Part shown: positions 62,907-64,000 of the stretch, piece by piece | How the letters are laid out: every line of letters starts with the position of its first letter | Numbering within the stretch: the stretch's first letter is position 1 | From: Streptomyces rapamycinicus NRRL 5491 | GTDB lineage: Bacteria > Actinomycetota > Actinomycetes > Streptomycetales > Streptomycetaceae | Length of the DNA: 64,000 bases | Assembly (NCBI RefSeq): GCF_024298965.1 | Contig: NZ_CP085193.1 | Coordinates: 8,556,001-8,620,000 of the forward strand | Direction: 5' to 3' | Position numbers and translations under genes: made by a program | Notes under the pieces: generated by a model | Databases searched by the model: none | Told to the model about the DNA's origin: nothing | The model's input: the letters and a program-made list of their open reading frames with translations, nothing else

Positions 62907-62941
62907 CGCCCCGCCGGTGACCTGCGTCAGTCGGCGGGGCG
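62907..62941 (+). terminator. terminator between tandem NlpC/P60 genes
   Basis: CGCCCCGCCG pairs exactly with CGGCGGGGCG around 15 bases. Separates the two hydrolase genes into independent units. Confidence 0.7.
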
Positions 62942-62966
62942 TCAGTGTGCCCGCACCTCACGGCCG

Positions 62967-62996
62967 TTGGACCGTGGGTGGCGCCGCGGCTACTGT
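62967..62996 (+). promoter_or_regulatory. promoter of the second NlpC/P60 gene
   Basis: TTGGAC, 18 bp, TACTGT; spacing and match fit the housekeeping sigma factor. No riboswitch-like sequence is present in this 220-bp gap. Confidence 0.5.
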
Positions 62997-63044
62997 CTGC
63001 CCGCAGTTCTCAGCCCGACACTGCGGAAGGGAGTGCGGCTTCCC

Positions 63045-64000
63045 ATGGCGTCCTGTCGCCGCGTCGCGAAACCCCGGTCCGGCCGGGCCACCGTCTGGAC
63101 CGCCGCCTCGGCGGCCGCGGTGGCCTCCGCCGCCGCGCTGTCCGCCGTGCCGGCCGGTGCCGAGCCGCACGACCCGGCGGGCCGTCCGTCCGCCCGGTCC
63201 GCCGGCGACCGGATCGCCACGCTCTACGCCCAGGCCGAGCGGGCCACCGAGCGCTACAACGCGGCCGAGACGCGCGCCCGGGCCCTGCGCCGCCAGGTCG
63301 GCCGGGTCCAGGACCGGGTCGCCCGCGGCCAGGAGCGGGTCAACCGGATGCGGACGGCGCTCGGCGCCCTCGCGGGCGGCCAGTACCGCACCGGTGGGAT
63401 CGACCCGGGCCTCGCCCTGCTGCTGTCCGGGGACCCGGCCCAGTACCTCGACCGGGCCGCCACCCTGGATCGGATCACCAGCCGTCAGACCGCCCAGCTG
63501 CGGGTGGTCCAGGGCGCCCAGCGGACGCTGCGGCAGGAGCGCGCGGAGGCCGCGGCCAAGCTGGTGAAGCTGGAGCACAGCCGTAAGGAGGTGGCCCGTC
63601 ACAAGCGGGCGGTCCAGCGCCGGCTGGCCACGGCGCGGCGGTTGGTGAACGCGCTGCCGCCGGGGGAGTGGGAGAGCTACGCGCGCCGCGCCTCGCGGGC
63701 GGGCGGACGGGAGCACGGCGCCCTCGCCGGGCTGGTGCCGGGCGCGCTGCCCGGCGGCCGCTCCGCTTCCGGTTCCGCTTCCGGTTACGGCCTTGACGAG
63801 CTCGCCGGGGGCCTGCCGGGCGGGCCGCACGCCGGGCCGTCCTCGGGGCGTGCCGCCACGGCGTTCGGCGCGGCACGGGCGGCCCTGGGGCTGCCGTACG
63901 CATGGGGCCAGGCCGGTCCCAGCGCCTTCGACTGCTCCGGGCTGATGCAGTGGGCCTACGCCCACGCCGGGGTGGCCATTCCGCGGACCTCCCAGGCCCA
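63045..64000 (+). CDS. NlpC/P60 cell-wall hydrolase, paralog (partial, runs off window)
   Basis: At least 318 residues, no stop within the window. ATG 63045, signal peptide (VWTAASAAAVASAAALSAVP), coiled coil matching the previous gene (IATLYAQAERATERYNAAET, VGRVQDRVARGQERVNRMRT, GGQYRTGGIDPGLALLLSGD), a Gly/Pro/Ser linker (RSASGSASGYGLDELAGGLP) that the paralog lacks, then the NlpC/P60 start with the catalytic cysteine in AFDCSGLMQWAYAHAG. The catalytic histidine lies beyond the edge. Clearly a tandem duplicate, but with a different promoter and no c-di-AMP leader. Confidence 0.92.
   Translation, partial: MASCRRVAKPRSGRATVWTAASAAAVASAAALSAVPAGAEPHDPAGRPSARSAGDRIATLYAQAERATERYNAAETRARALRRQVGRVQDRVARGQERVNRMRTALGALAGGQYRTGGIDPGLALLLSGDPAQYLDRAATLDRITSRQTAQLRVVQGAQRTLRQERAEAAAKLVKLEHSRKEVARHKRAVQRRLATARRLVNALPPGEWESYARRASRAGGREHGALAGLVPGALPGGRSASGSASGYGLDELAGGLPGGPHAGPSSGRAATAFGAARAALGLPYAWGQAGPSAFDCSGLMQWAYAHAGVAIPRTSQA

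Overview
The window is very GC-rich, almost fully coding, rich in GTG starts and four-base start/stop overlaps, and reads as chromosomal core DNA of a Streptomyces (or close relative). From general knowledge, the gene order glnA - DUF4191 - lipA - lipB - TIGR01777 epimerase - aceE/E2/lpd - pepA - cobS - cobT - nadA - erpA - adenosine kinase - ctaC/D/F - ctaE - qcrCAB - trpD is conserved across Actinobacteria; the same block, with differences, exists in Mycobacterium around glnA1 to trpD. No tRNA, rRNA, CRISPR array, integrase or transposase was seen.

Layout. 0-3.6 kb: two paralogous Ig-like repeat proteins, each behind the same conserved structured leader, flanking a membrane protein with a glycine-rich tail. 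3.7-9 kb: glnA with a GlnR operator, an RDD membrane protein, DUF4191, and lipA/lipB for lipoate. 9.2-19.5 kb: accessory genes: a TPR-like regulator with a Gly-His repeat linker, a divergent ArsR/MFS efflux pair with paired operators, oxidoreductases, a GNAT enzyme and a WYL regulator. 19.8-26.5 kb: pyruvate dehydrogenase E1, a GntR regulator, a two-lipoyl-domain E2 and lipoamide dehydrogenase, the users of the lipoate made upstream. 27-33 kb: pepA and the lower cobalamin pathway (cobS, cobT, cobU fusion). 33-38.5 kb: a small protein, a methyltransferase, DUF3043, PspA/PspAA and a NarL-type two-component system. 38.8-45 kb: nadA, erpA, secreted/small proteins, an adenosine-kinase-like PfkB protein and a cysteine desulfurase-TusA fusion, a set leaning to NAD and Fe-S/sulfur supply. 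45.5-54.8 kb: cytochrome c oxidase (ctaCDF, ctaE) and the cytochrome bc1 complex (qcrCAB), which together form the actinobacterial III-IV supercomplex, interrupted by an L,D-transpeptidase and a receiver-like protein. 55-58 kb: trpD and a class V aminotransferase under a SAM-IV riboswitch. 58.6-64 kb: a RAM-domain protein, rhomboid protease, zinc-ribbon and NYN proteins, then two tandem NlpC/P60 cell-wall hydrolases, the first behind a c-di-AMP (ydaO-type) riboswitch; the second runs off the window end.

Two non-coding themes stand out. First, a dispersed GC-rich palindromic repeat occupies most convergent or operon-end junctions, often with GTGTCCGGCGG-like ends. Second, the two Ig-like genes share a 57-bp near-identical leader segment followed by a hairpin with a compensatory base-pair change, a good candidate for an undescribed cis-regulatory RNA. 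The 0.9-kb gap between cobT and cobU is packed with minisatellites around a long inverted repeat.
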